13,024 nucleotides of DNA from Paracoccaceae bacterium (GCA_027069385.1 JALXER010000294.1:1-13024), one strand, 5' to 3'. Numbered from the stretch's first letter, positions 1-7,838 are shown. Translations and numbers: made by a program. Notes: generated by a model not told the origin, from the letters alone.

Positions 1-919
1 CCGCTATATCCGCCAGCAGCGCCTCGGGGTCGGTCGGGGTGGCCTCTTCGGTTTGCTCGTCGCGCGAAAAGGCCAGAAATTCGTTCAGCATGGCCTCCAT
101 ATCGGCCAGATCGTGGCGCAGGTCGTCGCTATCCTCCATCATCTCCAGCGCCAGTTTCATCCGGGTCAGCGGGGTGCGCAGGTCGTGGCTGACCGCCGAG
201 AGCATGCGGGTGCGTTCCTCTATCTGCTGTTCCAGCTTGGCGCGCATGGCGATAAAGGCCAGCGCGGCGCGGCGCACCTCGGTAGAGCCGCTGGGATGCA
301 GCGGTGCGTGCTGGCCTTTGCCCAGCGCCTCGGCGGCGCGGGCAAGGCGTTTAATCGGGCGCACCTGAAGGCGCAAAAACATCATCGACACCGCCACCAG
401 CAGCACCGAAACACCGATCATCACCACCAGCAACTGGTGCGGGTTGATCGCCGACAGGCGCGAGCGCGCAATCAGCGCCTCTAACGTGCCTTTGTCGGTC
501 TCTATCCAGATGGACACTTTGAACGGGTCGCTTTTCAGGTCGATATGGAACGGCAGGTGGATATCCTTTTGCAACTGCGCAATCAGCGCCGAGCCGGACA
601 GGTCAATGAGTTGCCGCGAGACCCCCTGCAGGGGTGGCGGCGCGTCGCCAAGTAGTAACAGCATTTCCAGATTGACCGACATTTCATCCAGCGCGGCCTG
701 CGCATCCTCGACCGTGTCGGCGCGGGTGATCTGGTCGAGCGCGTAATTCAGTTCCAGCGCCAGCCCATGGGTCATCTGTTCGGTGACCTGCCGGTAATGA
801 CGCTGGATAAACACCGACCCGACCACCAGTTGCAGCCCGATCAGCGGCACCAGCATGATCAGCAGGGCGCGGCCAAACAGGCTGCGCGGCAGGTATTTCT
901 TGAGCCAACCAAAATCCAT
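1..919 (-). CDS. Membrane sensor histidine kinase, EnvZ-like (partial, 3' end off window)
   Basis: This is the N-terminal 306 residues of a two-component sensor kinase; the rest lies beyond the left edge. It begins MDFGWLKKYLPRSLF, followed by a first membrane helix at about residues 14-38. A periplasmic domain of roughly 120 residues comes next, then a second helix at about 162-184 (HQLLVVMIGVSVLLVAVSMM). A HAMP-like linker (RLQVRPIKRLARAAEALGKG) leads into the dimerisation/phosphoacceptor helix SAVSHDLRTPLTRMKLALEM. The predicted phosphorylated histidine is H245 (bases 185-187). The HDLRTPLTR box and the two-helix layout are those of the OmpR-coupled EnvZ class. In that family the kinase autophosphorylates and passes phosphate to a response regulator, which is not visible here. 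The ATPase domain is also outside the window, so completeness cannot be judged. The start ATG at 919 gives 46 bp to the divergent MBL gene. The signal sensed is unknown. Confidence 0.93.
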   Translation of the reverse strand, partial: MDFGWLKKYLPRSLFGRALLIMLVPLIGLQLVVGSVFIQRHYRQVTEQMTHGLALELNYALDQITRADTVEDAQAALDEMSVNLEMLLLLGDAPPPLQGVSRQLIDLSGSALIAQLQKDIHLPFHIDLKSDPFKVSIWIETDKGTLEALIARSRLSAINPHQLLVVMIGVSVLLVAVSMMFLRLQVRPIKRLARAAEALGKGQHAPLHPSGSTEVRRAALAFIAMRAKLEQQIEERTRMLSAVSHDLRTPLTRMKLALEMMEDSDDLRHDLADMEAMLNEFLAFSRDEQTEEATPTDPEALLADIA

Positions 920-965
920 TGTTAAGGGTTAAGCCGCGCACCCCGCGCTGGCAAGAGGATAGACC

Positions 966-1871
966 ATGAAATCGCCCTTTACGCTCGATTACGCGCCGCC
1001 CGTCGGCGTGCCACTGCCGCTGCGCGCGGGCCTGCAGGTGGTGACCGCGCCCAATGCAAGCCCGATGACCTTTCGCGGCACCAACAGCTATATCTTAGGC
1101 GATTCCCGCGTGGCCATTATCGACCCCGGCCCCGATGATGATGCACATTTTCGGGCGCTGATGGCCGCCACCAGAGGCCGCGAAATCACCCATATTCTGG
1201 TAACTCATTCGCATATCGACCACTCGCCGCTGGCCCGCCGCTTTGATGCGCCGGTTTACGGGTTTGGCGACAAGGGGGCAGGGCGCTCGGCCATGATGAC
1301 GGCGCTGGCGGCACAAGGCGGGCTGGCCGGTGGCGAAGGGGTTGACCATGAATTTTCCCCCGATATCCGCGTGGCCGACGGGCAGGTGATAACGGGCGAT
1401 GGCTGGACGTTAGAGGCGCTGCACACGCCGGGTCACATGGCCAACCACCTGTGTTTTGCGTGGGAAGGCGCGCTGTTTTCCGGTGATCATGTGATGGGCT
1501 GGTCTACGACACTGGTTTCGCCCCCTGACGGAGACCTGACGCAATTCATGGCGTCCTTGCGCGCTTTGCAGGACCGCTCCGAGGATACATATTTTCCCGG
1601 CCACGGCGCGGTGCTGGAAAATGCCCAAGACATGCTGGCCTATCAACTGGCCCACCGGCTGGGGCGCGAGGACCAGATTCTGGCCGAGCTGGCCACCGGC
1701 CCCAACCATATCCCCGCCATTACCAAGCGAATTTACGCCGATCTGGATGCGGCGCTGTTGCCAATGGCCCGCCGTAACGTATTTTCGCACCTGATCGACC
1801 TTAGCGCTCGCGGAATTGTCACCCATAACGGGCCGCTCGGTGTTGATTCCCGCTTTGAACTGGCCCGATAG
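966..1871 (+). CDS. MBL-fold metallo-hydrolase, LACTB2-type
   Basis: This 301-residue protein belongs to the metallo-beta-lactamase fold superfamily. The metal-binding signature is complete: THSHIDH (H81, H83, D85, H86), HTPGH (H157), SGDH (D174) and FPGHG (H213). After the hydrolase domain there is a C-terminal stretch of about 70 residues (from ILAELATGPNHIPAITKRIY) that resembles the winged-helix domain found at the end of LACTB2-like proteins. Human LACTB2 is an endoribonuclease, while other relatives are thioester or lactone hydrolases, so the substrate cannot be assigned from sequence. No signal peptide is seen, so it is presumably cytoplasmic. The ATG at 966 has an AGAGGA ribosome site at 953-958. 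It diverges from the kinase gene, and the glycosidase gene starts 15 bp after its stop, suggesting a shared transcript. Confidence 0.93.
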   Translation: MKSPFTLDYAPPVGVPLPLRAGLQVVTAPNASPMTFRGTNSYILGDSRVAIIDPGPDDDAHFRALMAATRGREITHILVTHSHIDHSPLARRFDAPVYGFGDKGAGRSAMMTALAAQGGLAGGEGVDHEFSPDIRVADGQVITGDGWTLEALHTPGHMANHLCFAWEGALFSGDHVMGWSTTLVSPPDGDLTQFMASLRALQDRSEDTYFPGHGAVLENAQDMLAYQLAHRLGREDQILAELATGPNHIPAITKRIYADLDAALLPMARRNVFSHLIDLSARGIVTHNGPLGVDSRFELAR

Positions 1872-1886
1872 AAAAGACCCGACCCG

Positions 1887-2933
1887 ATGAAACCTCTTGC
1901 CCTTGTTGTCGCGCTGCTGCTTGCCGTTTCCACGCCGGTTTTCGCCGGTCCGGTCAGCCACGGGGCGGCGCTGCGTGACCTGACTCCGCGACAGGGCCAT
2001 CTGCTGCACGGGGTTTATCCGGGCGGCGTGACCGGTATGGAAGACGATATTACCCCGCAACTGGTGCGCGCCTATGAATCGGCTGTCGGGCGGCGGGTGG
2101 CGTGGGTGATGTTCAGCCATAACTGGTTTCAGGGCCGCGCCTTTCCGATGCAAACCGCCAACTGGATTCGCGCGCAGGGGGCCGCGCCCTATATCCGCCT
2201 GATGCTGCGCTCCGACACCGAGCTGGACCATCGCGAACCCCGCTATACCCTTGCCGCCATCGCGCGCGGTGATTTCGATACCGATCTGGCCGCATGGGGG
2301 CGCGATGCGGCGCGTTTCGGCACGCCCTTTATCGCCGAATTCGGCACCGAGATGAACGGCGACTGGTTTTCATGGAACGCCCGCTGGAATGGCCGCCGCA
2401 AGGGGCCGGCGCTGTTTCAGGCCGCCTATCGCCATATTATCGACGTGACCCGTGCTAACGGGGCCAGCAATATCGTCTGGGTGTTTCATGTCAATGATCA
2501 GGATTATCCGGTCCGGCGCTGGAATCATTTCGAAAGCTACTACCCCGGTGACGACTATATCGACTGGCTGGGCGTTTCGATCTATTCGGCTCAAGGCCCG
2601 TCCGAGGATTACGCCGCCGATTTCCCCGGCCTGCTGGCCAGTGTCATGGCCCGCTTTGCCCGCATGGCCCCGAACAAACCCGCGATTGTGGCCGAGTTCG
2701 GCACCGATGTGCGCAACCGCCATGTGCGCGCCGACCAATGGGCCGACACGGCGCTCGACACCATCCTGTCGGGCCGGTTTCCCAACCTGATCGGCTTTAG
2801 CTGGTGGAACGAAACTTGGCAAAATGACGACAACCCCGCCCATGATACCGACCTGCGGGTGCAATCCTCGGCCGAGCTTGCCGCGGTGTTCCGCCGCCGT
2901 CTGGATACATCCGCGGTCCAGACCCGCCCCTGA
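1887..2933 (+). CDS. Exported glycoside hydrolase, family 26-like (beta-mannanase fold)
   Basis: This 348-residue protein has an N-terminal signal peptide, MKPLALVVALLLAVSTPVFA, with a likely cut after A20, so it acts in the periplasm or outside. The mature part reads as a TIM-barrel glycosidase. EFGTEMNGDWFSW matches the GH26 acid/base motif (usually HEMNG.WFWW), giving E155 as candidate acid/base. IVAEFGT on a later strand gives E270 as candidate nucleophile. A strand ending in GFSWWNETW (303-311) fits the C-terminal barrel edge. GH26 members mostly cleave beta-1,4-mannans, and some act on mixed-linkage glucans or xylans. The HEMN histidine appears as T154, so substrate and even activity are open. 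No carbohydrate-binding module, dockerin or sugar transporter lies nearby. The start is 15 bp after the MBL gene and lacks a strong ribosome site, which suggests coupling to upstream translation. Confidence 0.85.
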   Translation: MKPLALVVALLLAVSTPVFAGPVSHGAALRDLTPRQGHLLHGVYPGGVTGMEDDITPQLVRAYESAVGRRVAWVMFSHNWFQGRAFPMQTANWIRAQGAAPYIRLMLRSDTELDHREPRYTLAAIARGDFDTDLAAWGRDAARFGTPFIAEFGTEMNGDWFSWNARWNGRRKGPALFQAAYRHIIDVTRANGASNIVWVFHVNDQDYPVRRWNHFESYYPGDDYIDWLGVSIYSAQGPSEDYAADFPGLLASVMARFARMAPNKPAIVAEFGTDVRNRHVRADQWADTALDTILSGRFPNLIGFSWWNETWQNDDNPAHDTDLRVQSSAELAAVFRRRLDTSAVQTRP

Positions 2934-2948
2934 TCTTCTTCTTTTCAT

Positions 2949-2967
2949 AAATATCCCCGCCGGAGGC
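2949..2967. repeat. AAATATCCCCGCCGGAGGC intergenic motif
   Basis: A 19-base motif lies 16 bp after the glycosidase stop. I associate this type of sequence (AAATAYYC followed by a GCCGGAGGC-like core) with intergenic spacers across Rhodobacteraceae genomes, but that is from memory. Only one clear copy is present here. A shorter AAATACTC occurs at 9144-9151, ahead of sufE. Function is unknown. Confidence 0.3.
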
Positions 2968-2996
2968 ATAAAATCCGATTTGGGCAACATTCCCTC

Positions 2997-3025
2997 TTGT
3001 CGGGGTGAATCGGCTTTGCTATATC
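2997..3025 (+). promoter_or_regulatory. Promoter of tRNA-Asn
   Basis: A TTGTCG -35 hexamer (2997-3002) and a TATATC -10 hexamer (3020-3025) are separated by exactly 17 bases. This matches the housekeeping promoter form of alphaproteobacteria. Transcription would start near 3032, about 23 bases before the mature tRNA. Confidence 0.65.
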
Positions 3026-3054
3026 GCCCCTACCGACGCACATGCGTGCCTTGT

Positions 3055-3129
3055 TCCGGCGTAGCTCAGCGGTAGAGCAGTTGACTGTTAATCAATTTGT
3101 CGTAGGTTCGATCCCTACCGCCGGAGCCA
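3055..3129 (+). tRNA. tRNA-Asn (anticodon GTT)
   Basis: A complete 75-base cloverleaf with encoded CCA. The acceptor arms TCCGGCG (3055-3061) and CGCCGGA (3119-3125) pair fully. The D stem is GCTC/GAGC (3064-3067 and 3075-3078). The anticodon stem GTTGA/TCAAT (3080-3084 and 3092-3096) encloses loop CTGTTAA, with anticodon GTT at 3087-3089. The T arm is GTAGG-TTCGATC-CCTAC (3102-3118). The discriminator is G3126, followed by CCA at 3127-3129. The anticodon reads AAC/AAU, hence asparagine. Confidence 0.97.
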
Positions 3130-3160
3130 AACACCCCCGTTTCCCAGACCCGCCACCAAA

Positions 3161-3180
3161 CACGGCAGATTTATGCCGTG
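3161..3180 (+). terminator. Possible hairpin terminator after tRNA-Asn
   Basis: A perfect 7-bp stem CACGGCA/TGCCGTG surrounds a GATTTA loop, 31 bases after the tRNA CCA end. No clear run of T follows, so it may work as a 3' processing or Rho-assisted end, or have no role in termination. Confidence 0.4.
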
Positions 3181-3229
3181 CGGCTGATTATGGGCTTTCT
3201 CGAATCGATTAACCTCTGTATATGTTTTT

Positions 3230-3244
3230 TAAACGCACCGTTTA
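3230..3244 (+). promoter_or_regulatory. Inverted repeat in the leader of the first DegT gene
   Basis: TAAACG-CAC-CGTTTA is a perfect 6-bp dyad with a 3-base centre, ending 18 bp before the ATG and directly before the ribosome site. It could be an operator half-site pair or a small mRNA hairpin. The surrounding AT-rich stretch (3200-3250) probably holds the promoter, but I cannot name convincing -35/-10 hexamers. Confidence 0.3.
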
Positions 3245-3262
3245 GAAAAAGAGAATGTGAAC

Positions 3263-4456
3263 ATGGGCCAGAGCAAACGCAGCGTATATGACGCCGAACC
3301 AATCCCCGAATCCGCGCGCGAGATTATCGAGCAACTGATGGAAAGCGGCGATCTGTTTCGCTATACCGCTTCCAAAGAAAACCCCTCGCAAGTTACGCTG
3401 CTGGAAAAAGAATTTGCCGCCTATATGGGGTCGAAATACGCGCTGGCGGTCAACTCGGCCTCGTCCGCGATCTTCCTGTCGCTCAAGGCGGTCGGGGTTA
3501 AAGCGGGTGATCAGGTGCTGATTCCGGCCTGGACCTTTGCCGCGGTGCCAAGCGCGGTCGTACACGCGGGGGCGCAGCCGATTCTGGCTGAAGTGGGTGA
3601 AAGCCTGCGCATCGACATGGCCGATTTCGAAGAAAAAATGACCGGCAATATCGCGGCCGTGGTGGTGTCGCATATGCGCGGCCATACCTCGGATATGGAT
3701 GCCATTCAGGCGCTATGCACCAAGCATGACGTGCCGATGATCGAAGACGCCGCGCATTCGCTGGGCACCTTGTGGAACAACCGCAAGGTTGGCACCATGG
3801 GCGCGACCGGCTGTTTCAGTTTTCAGTCCTACAAGATGGTGAATGGCGGCGAGGGCGGCATTTTGCTGACCGACGACCCCGATATCATCGCCAAGGCGGT
3901 GTTTATGTCGGGCGCGTATGAACACAACTGGGCCAAGCACAATTTTGACGACGTGCCGTTCGAGAAATACCAGAACCAGTATCCGCTATATAATGTGCGC
4001 ATGAACAACCTGTCTGCCGCGGTGATCCGCCCGCAAATTCCGTTGATTGACGCGCGCGTGGCCAAGGGGCTGGCCAATTATACCTATGTCGAAAACAAGC
4101 TGAACGCCTCGGGCGCGGTGGCAGTGCCACCGGCGGACCCGCGCGAACGTCGCGCCCCGGATTCGCTGCAATTCAACCTGATCGGCTTTGACGATGCGCA
4201 AACCCAAAGAGTGATGGATATTTCCACCGCGCGCGGCAATCCGATTTCGATTTTCGGCATTCAGGGCGACAACGCGCGGGTGTTCTGGAACTGGAAGTTC
4301 ATCGGCAATACCCCTGATCTGCCCAAAACCCGCGCCATGCTGAAACGCGCCTGCGATATCCGCCTGCCCGTTGGCATGACCCGCGAGGATCTGGACCAGA
4401 CCGTTGACTTTATCCTTGAATGCGTCAGCGAAGCCCGTATGCGGATCGCATCATAG
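3263..4456 (+). CDS. DegT/DnrJ/EryC1/StrS-family PLP aminotransferase (copy 1)
   Basis: This 397-residue protein is a fold-type I PLP enzyme of the DegT/DnrJ/EryC1/StrS group. Best-known members aminate keto-sugars for surface polysaccharides or antibiotics; some are dehydratases. Visible landmarks are VNSASSAIFLSLKAVGVKAGD (cofactor phosphate and substrate region), MIEDAAHSLG (D162 contacts the PLP pyridine nitrogen) and FSFQSYKMVNGGEGG with the Schiff-base lysine K191. The unusual SHMRGHTSDMDA segment (136-147) is shared with the second copy at 6615-7811. I chose ATG 3263 over GTG 3257 because the GAGA ribosome site (3251-3254) is 8 bases before the ATG and only 2 before the GTG. No sugar-nucleotide or polysaccharide gene adjoins it, so the substrate is unknown. 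It converges on the SEL1 gene with a 10-bp gap. Confidence 0.92.
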   Translation: MGQSKRSVYDAEPIPESAREIIEQLMESGDLFRYTASKENPSQVTLLEKEFAAYMGSKYALAVNSASSAIFLSLKAVGVKAGDQVLIPAWTFAAVPSAVVHAGAQPILAEVGESLRIDMADFEEKMTGNIAAVVVSHMRGHTSDMDAIQALCTKHDVPMIEDAAHSLGTLWNNRKVGTMGATGCFSFQSYKMVNGGEGGILLTDDPDIIAKAVFMSGAYEHNWAKHNFDDVPFEKYQNQYPLYNVRMNNLSAAVIRPQIPLIDARVAKGLANYTYVENKLNASGAVAVPPADPRERRAPDSLQFNLIGFDDAQTQRVMDISTARGNPISIFGIQGDNARVFWNWKFIGNTPDLPKTRAMLKRACDIRLPVGMTREDLDQTVDFILECVSEARMRIAS

Positions 4457-4466
4457 ATGAACGGGC

Positions 4467-5600
4467 TCAGGGGCAATTCTGATAGCCGCTATCGATACAG
4501 GTCTGTGCCATCTGCTGCGCCGTGGCCAACTCCTCGGGGGTGAATCCCGGCGCCAGCACTTGCGCATTGTTTGACGCGGTTTCATTGCCGTTGCTTTCGG
4601 CCACCAGAAACCAGACCATTGCCGAAGTGATGTTCTTGTCAACGCCCCGACCATAGTACATCAGCCCGCCCAGATTGGACTGCGCAGGGGCAAAGCCGCG
4701 CAGGGCGGCGTGACGATAAAGCTGCACGGCGCGGGTATAATCGACCGTGCCCCCGATTCCGTTCTCATGGCTCAGCGCGGCCTGATAGATCCCCTCCAGA
4801 TCATCCAGAGCGGCGGCCATTTCGTACCAGCGCAGCGCCTCGGCCCCGTCGGCCTCTACACCAATGCCCTGCCGGTACAGCTTGGCGATCTGGAGCATTG
4901 CGCCGGTATTGCCCTGATCGGCAGCCTGTTCAAGCAATTGCAGGGCTTTGCCAATGTCCAGCTCTACCCCGAAGCCGTTGCCATACATGTTGGCAAGGTT
5001 GAACATGGCAATATCATTGCCGGCGTCAACGCCGCGCTGGTAGTATTCTATGGCCTTCACATAGTCCTGCGGCACACCGCGCCCGGTTTTATAAAGGTTG
5101 CCAAGGTTGATCCATGCATCTGTCAGACCGGCCTCGCCAGCCTGCTGATACAGTTCGGCGGCCTTTGCAGCATCCTGCGCAACCCCGATCCCCGCCTCGT
5201 AAAGCAACCCGAGTTGAAACATCGCGCCTGTATGGCCGCGCTCGGCAGCAAAGCCGAACCAGCTTGCGGCGCGTTCGGTGTCTTTTTCAATGCCCCGACC
5301 GGTCAGAAAGTTTATGCCGGTCTTGTACTGGCCTTCCAGATCGCCGTTTCGGGCCGATTGCAAGCGCCAATAGGCGGCGCGCTCGTCCGATTGCGCAACC
5401 CCCTGACCGTATAGATACATATGGGCAAGGTTGAACTGCGCCGCAGCCATTCCTTGTTCGGCCAACGCTGAAAAATCGGTGAACGCGGTAGCATAATCAC
5501 CCGCGTTATAGGCCCCCACGGCTGAATCAAAGTCCTGAGCAACAAGCGAAACCGCGCTGGAAATCAGAAATGCCGGAACAAGCAAAAACCTTTTGAACAT
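4467..5600 (-). CDS. Exported SEL1-like repeat protein
   Basis: This 377-residue protein starts MFKRFLLVPAFLISSAVSLVAQ, a signal peptide with a probable cut near A21/Q22, so it is periplasmic or a secreted scaffold. After a partial first helix pair (residues about 25-55) there are eight SEL1 (TPR-like) repeats of about 36 residues. Examples are LGLLYEAGIGVAQDAAKAAE, LGNLYKTGRGVPQDYVKAIE and LAKLYRQGIGVEADGAEALR-type units, running to about residue 335. A short tail with two cysteines ends the protein (TCIDSGYQNCP). SEL1 proteins mediate protein contacts, and no catalytic residues are evident. The start at 5600 has an AAAGGAG site 5 bases upstream; a longer frame beginning at 5657 has no such support. 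It lies downstream of lysR in the same direction but probably has its own promoter. Confidence 0.92.
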   Translation of the reverse strand: MFKRFLLVPAFLISSAVSLVAQDFDSAVGAYNAGDYATAFTDFSALAEQGMAAAQFNLAHMYLYGQGVAQSDERAAYWRLQSARNGDLEGQYKTGINFLTGRGIEKDTERAASWFGFAAERGHTGAMFQLGLLYEAGIGVAQDAAKAAELYQQAGEAGLTDAWINLGNLYKTGRGVPQDYVKAIEYYQRGVDAGNDIAMFNLANMYGNGFGVELDIGKALQLLEQAADQGNTGAMLQIAKLYRQGIGVEADGAEALRWYEMAAALDDLEGIYQAALSHENGIGGTVDYTRAVQLYRHAALRGFAPAQSNLGGLMYYGRGVDKNITSAMVWFLVAESNGNETASNNAQVLAPGFTPEELATAQQMAQTCIDSGYQNCP

Positions 5601-5628
5601 GAAAACTCCTTTACCGGAAATACCCGAA

Positions 5629-5657
5629 AGGTAGGGGGAAAGGGGGCGTTTTGTCAA
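5629..5657 (-). promoter_or_regulatory. Candidate promoter of the SEL1 gene
   Basis: On the minus strand a perfect TTGACA -35 (5652-5657) stands 17 bases from CTACCT (5629-5634) as a weak -10, with the start codon about 30 bases further on. The -35 is convincing but the -10 is poor, so this is a suggestion only. Confidence 0.4.
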
Positions 5658-5664
5658 ACCGGCG

Positions 5665-6618
5665 TCAAAGCAGGGTGGTAAAGCGGTCCTCCAGCCACGG
5701 GTGGCCGGTGGTTGCGGGGGTGACCAGCATATCCTGCATCAGCGGCCCCATGCGCACCGCCAGTTCGCGCGGCATCCGGTCGAGCGTATTGGCGCGGGCA
5801 TATAGCGAGATCCGCCGCGAGACCGGAAACGGCAGGGGCAGCATATCGACTCGATCCTGAAAGCGTTGCGCGTGCAGATAGCACATCACCGGTGCAATCG
5901 CCCAGCCCGCGCCTTTGGCCACCATCGCCATAATCGAATGATAGCTGTCAAAGGCGAACTTATGCGGGATGGACAGGCGCGATTCGGCCAGTTTGGCCTC
6001 GATCATCTGCCCGACAATCTGGTCGTCGGGAAAGCGGATAAACGGGCGTTGCAGCAATTGGGGCAGGGTGTCCCTATCGGGGTCAAGGCTGCCCTTTTGT
6101 GCCAGCAGCACAAAGGGTTCGCTTAGCAGCGGATAGACCTCCATCCAGTCGGCGGGCGGTTCGGTTTCGGCGGCAATGCAGATATCGACCTGACGGGATT
6201 CAAGCGCAACAAGGTTGGAATAGCTGGCGCCGGTTTGCAGCACGATATGGCAGGCGGGCATTTCGGTGGAAAGCTGCGACATCAGTTCCGGGGTTACGTT
6301 CGCATCGAAATCGTCAATGATGGCAATGCTGAACTTGGCCAGTTTGGCATAATCGAACACCGACAATTCGGCCCGCGCCTGTTTGGCCTCGTCCAGAATG
6401 CGCAGGGCGCGTTTGTGAAACAGAAACCCCGCCGGAGTCAGGCTGACCGGACGGGTGCTGCGGTCCATCAGGGTTGTGCCAAGGGTGGTTTCAAGGTTGC
6501 TCAGGTGCTGGCTGATCGACGAAGGGCTGGTATCGAGCCGCTTTGCCGCCGCCGCAACCGAGCCACCCTCGACCGCGGCGATGAAAATCTCTATGGCGCG
6601 AAGGGTCAGGCGGCTCAT
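5665..6618 (-). CDS. LysR-family transcriptional regulator
   Basis: This 317-residue protein has the LysR layout. An N-terminal winged helix-turn-helix (residues 1-60; LRAIEIFIAAVEGGSVAAAA then SPSSISQHLSNLETTLGTTL) is followed by a long linker helix and a periplasmic-binding-like effector domain from about residue 90. Its length is normal for the family. The ATG (6618-6616) overlaps the TGA of the upstream DegT gene (6617-6615), so the two are almost certainly co-transcribed and translationally coupled. LysR regulators usually sit divergent to their target; being the second gene of an operon suggests autoregulation of the DegT-lysR transcript. The effector is unknown, though the coupling suggests the substrate or product of the adjacent aminotransferase. 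Confidence 0.95.
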   Translation of the reverse strand: MSRLTLRAIEIFIAAVEGGSVAAAAKRLDTSPSSISQHLSNLETTLGTTLMDRSTRPVSLTPAGFLFHKRALRILDEAKQARAELSVFDYAKLAKFSIAIIDDFDANVTPELMSQLSTEMPACHIVLQTGASYSNLVALESRQVDICIAAETEPPADWMEVYPLLSEPFVLLAQKGSLDPDRDTLPQLLQRPFIRFPDDQIVGQMIEAKLAESRLSIPHKFAFDSYHSIMAMVAKGAGWAIAPVMCYLHAQRFQDRVDMLPLPFPVSRRISLYARANTLDRMPRELAVRMGPLMQDMLVTPATTGHPWLEDRFTTLL

Positions 6619-7811
6619 GCGGGGGTGACCTTTTGCAGGGATTGCAGCACCACCTTGGCCAGCGTGTCGGCCTGCGCATCCGACAGGCCCAGCGGCAGGC
6701 GGATATCGCACAGGGTAGACAGGATCGCCTCGGAGCGCTCCACCTGCTGGCCCGTGTCGATATAGCCCCAATGGGGCGAGCGCGAGGTAAACCCGACCGG
6801 CTGATCCCCGCCAAAGAACTTGATCGGTACCCCGTGGGCGGTGCTGTCGGTGATCAGCGCATCTATCTGCGCACGGGTCAGGCCACGCACAAAGAATTGC
6901 AGGGAGGTGGGCGTATAGCCCTCGGCCGCCGGGCGTCGGGGCAGGCGGATATGCTGATGCACCAGTTGCGCCGCGATGCGGTCGTGCAGGGCACGCCAGC
7001 GGGTATTGCGGGCACCCAGCAAGGGCAGTTGCGGGCGCAGGATGGCAGCAACAAGCGCGCTCATCCGCATGGAGTGGTTGGCACATTGCGCGGTCCAGCG
7101 GGCGAAAACCTCGGGGGGCGGGGCAGCCTCGTGCTGTGGCCAGAGCATATAACTGCCCGACATCAGAATGGCGCGCGCTGCAAGGTCGGGGTCATCGGTC
7201 ACGATCAGGCCGCCCTCGCCGGTGTTGAACTGCTTGTAGGACTGCGAGGAAAACGCGCCTGCAATGCCGAACCGGCCGGTCTGCACCCCGTTCCACGTGG
7301 CCCCCATGGTGTGGGCGCAATCCTCTATCATGGTGATGCCCAACTCGGTGCAAAGCGCGCGCACCGCATCCATATCGGCAATATGGCCGCGCATATGCGA
7401 CATCAGCAGGTATTTGGCCCCCGAGCCTTCGGCCTTGTGGCGCAGGTCGTCAAGGTCGATCACCAGCCGTTCGTCGATCTCTACCAGCACCGGAACCGCG
7501 CCCAGATGTTGCAGCGCCCCGGGCACCGGCGCCAGGGTAAACGCGTTCAGCAACACCGCATCACCCGGCTGCACCCCCGCCGCCTTGAGCGCCAGAAATA
7601 TAGCCGAGCCACCCGAATTGACCCCGATACAGTATTTCGCCCCCAGCATTGCGGCGAATTCGACCTCCAGCAAGGCGGCCTCGTTGCCCTCGCCGCCCAT
7701 TTCGCCATAGCGAAACAGATAGCCCGACTGCAACAGCTTTACCGCTGCGTCAACGGATGCCTGCGGCGGCGGTTCGGGCGTAGCAAGGTCGAAATCGAGC
7801 GATACACGCAT
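6615..7811 (-). CDS. DegT/DnrJ/EryC1/StrS-family PLP aminotransferase (copy 2)
   Basis: This 398-residue PLP enzyme is a paralog of the 3263-4456 protein. Over the catalytic segment from SHMRGH to MSGSY (84 residues) I count 48 identities by hand with no gap. Key residues are present: MIEDCAH (D164 for PLP), SSQSYKQFNTGEGG with Schiff-base lysine K193, and a glycine-rich VNSGGSAIFLALKAAG. Family members transfer an amino group to keto-sugars or related cyclic ketones; the substrate here is not known. ATG 7811 is chosen because AAAGGA lies 7 bases upstream on the minus strand and the protein then aligns with copy 1; a frame extension to 7859 lacks support. It is the first gene of a two-gene operon with lysR (4-bp overlap) and diverges from rnd. 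Confidence 0.92.
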   Translation of the reverse strand: MRVSLDFDLATPEPPPQASVDAAVKLLQSGYLFRYGEMGGEGNEAALLEVEFAAMLGAKYCIGVNSGGSAIFLALKAAGVQPGDAVLLNAFTLAPVPGALQHLGAVPVLVEIDERLVIDLDDLRHKAEGSGAKYLLMSHMRGHIADMDAVRALCTELGITMIEDCAHTMGATWNGVQTGRFGIAGAFSSQSYKQFNTGEGGLIVTDDPDLAARAILMSGSYMLWPQHEAAPPPEVFARWTAQCANHSMRMSALVAAILRPQLPLLGARNTRWRALHDRIAAQLVHQHIRLPRRPAAEGYTPTSLQFFVRGLTRAQIDALITDSTAHGVPIKFFGGDQPVGFTSRSPHWGYIDTGQQVERSEAILSTLCDIRLPLGLSDAQADTLAKVVLQSLQKVTPA

Positions 7812-7838
7812 AGGGCGGTCCTTTGGCAAAAATAGTCG

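Noticed and set aside
6619..7086. N-terminal extension of LysR to 7086
   Set aside because: This part is the DegT copy 2 gene read in another frame; the helix-turn-helix starts right after ATG 6618.
6633..7835. 400-residue open frame on the plus strand
   Set aside because: It lies antisense over the DegT copy 2 gene, is rich in H/Q/R as GC-rich shadows are, and shows no motif.
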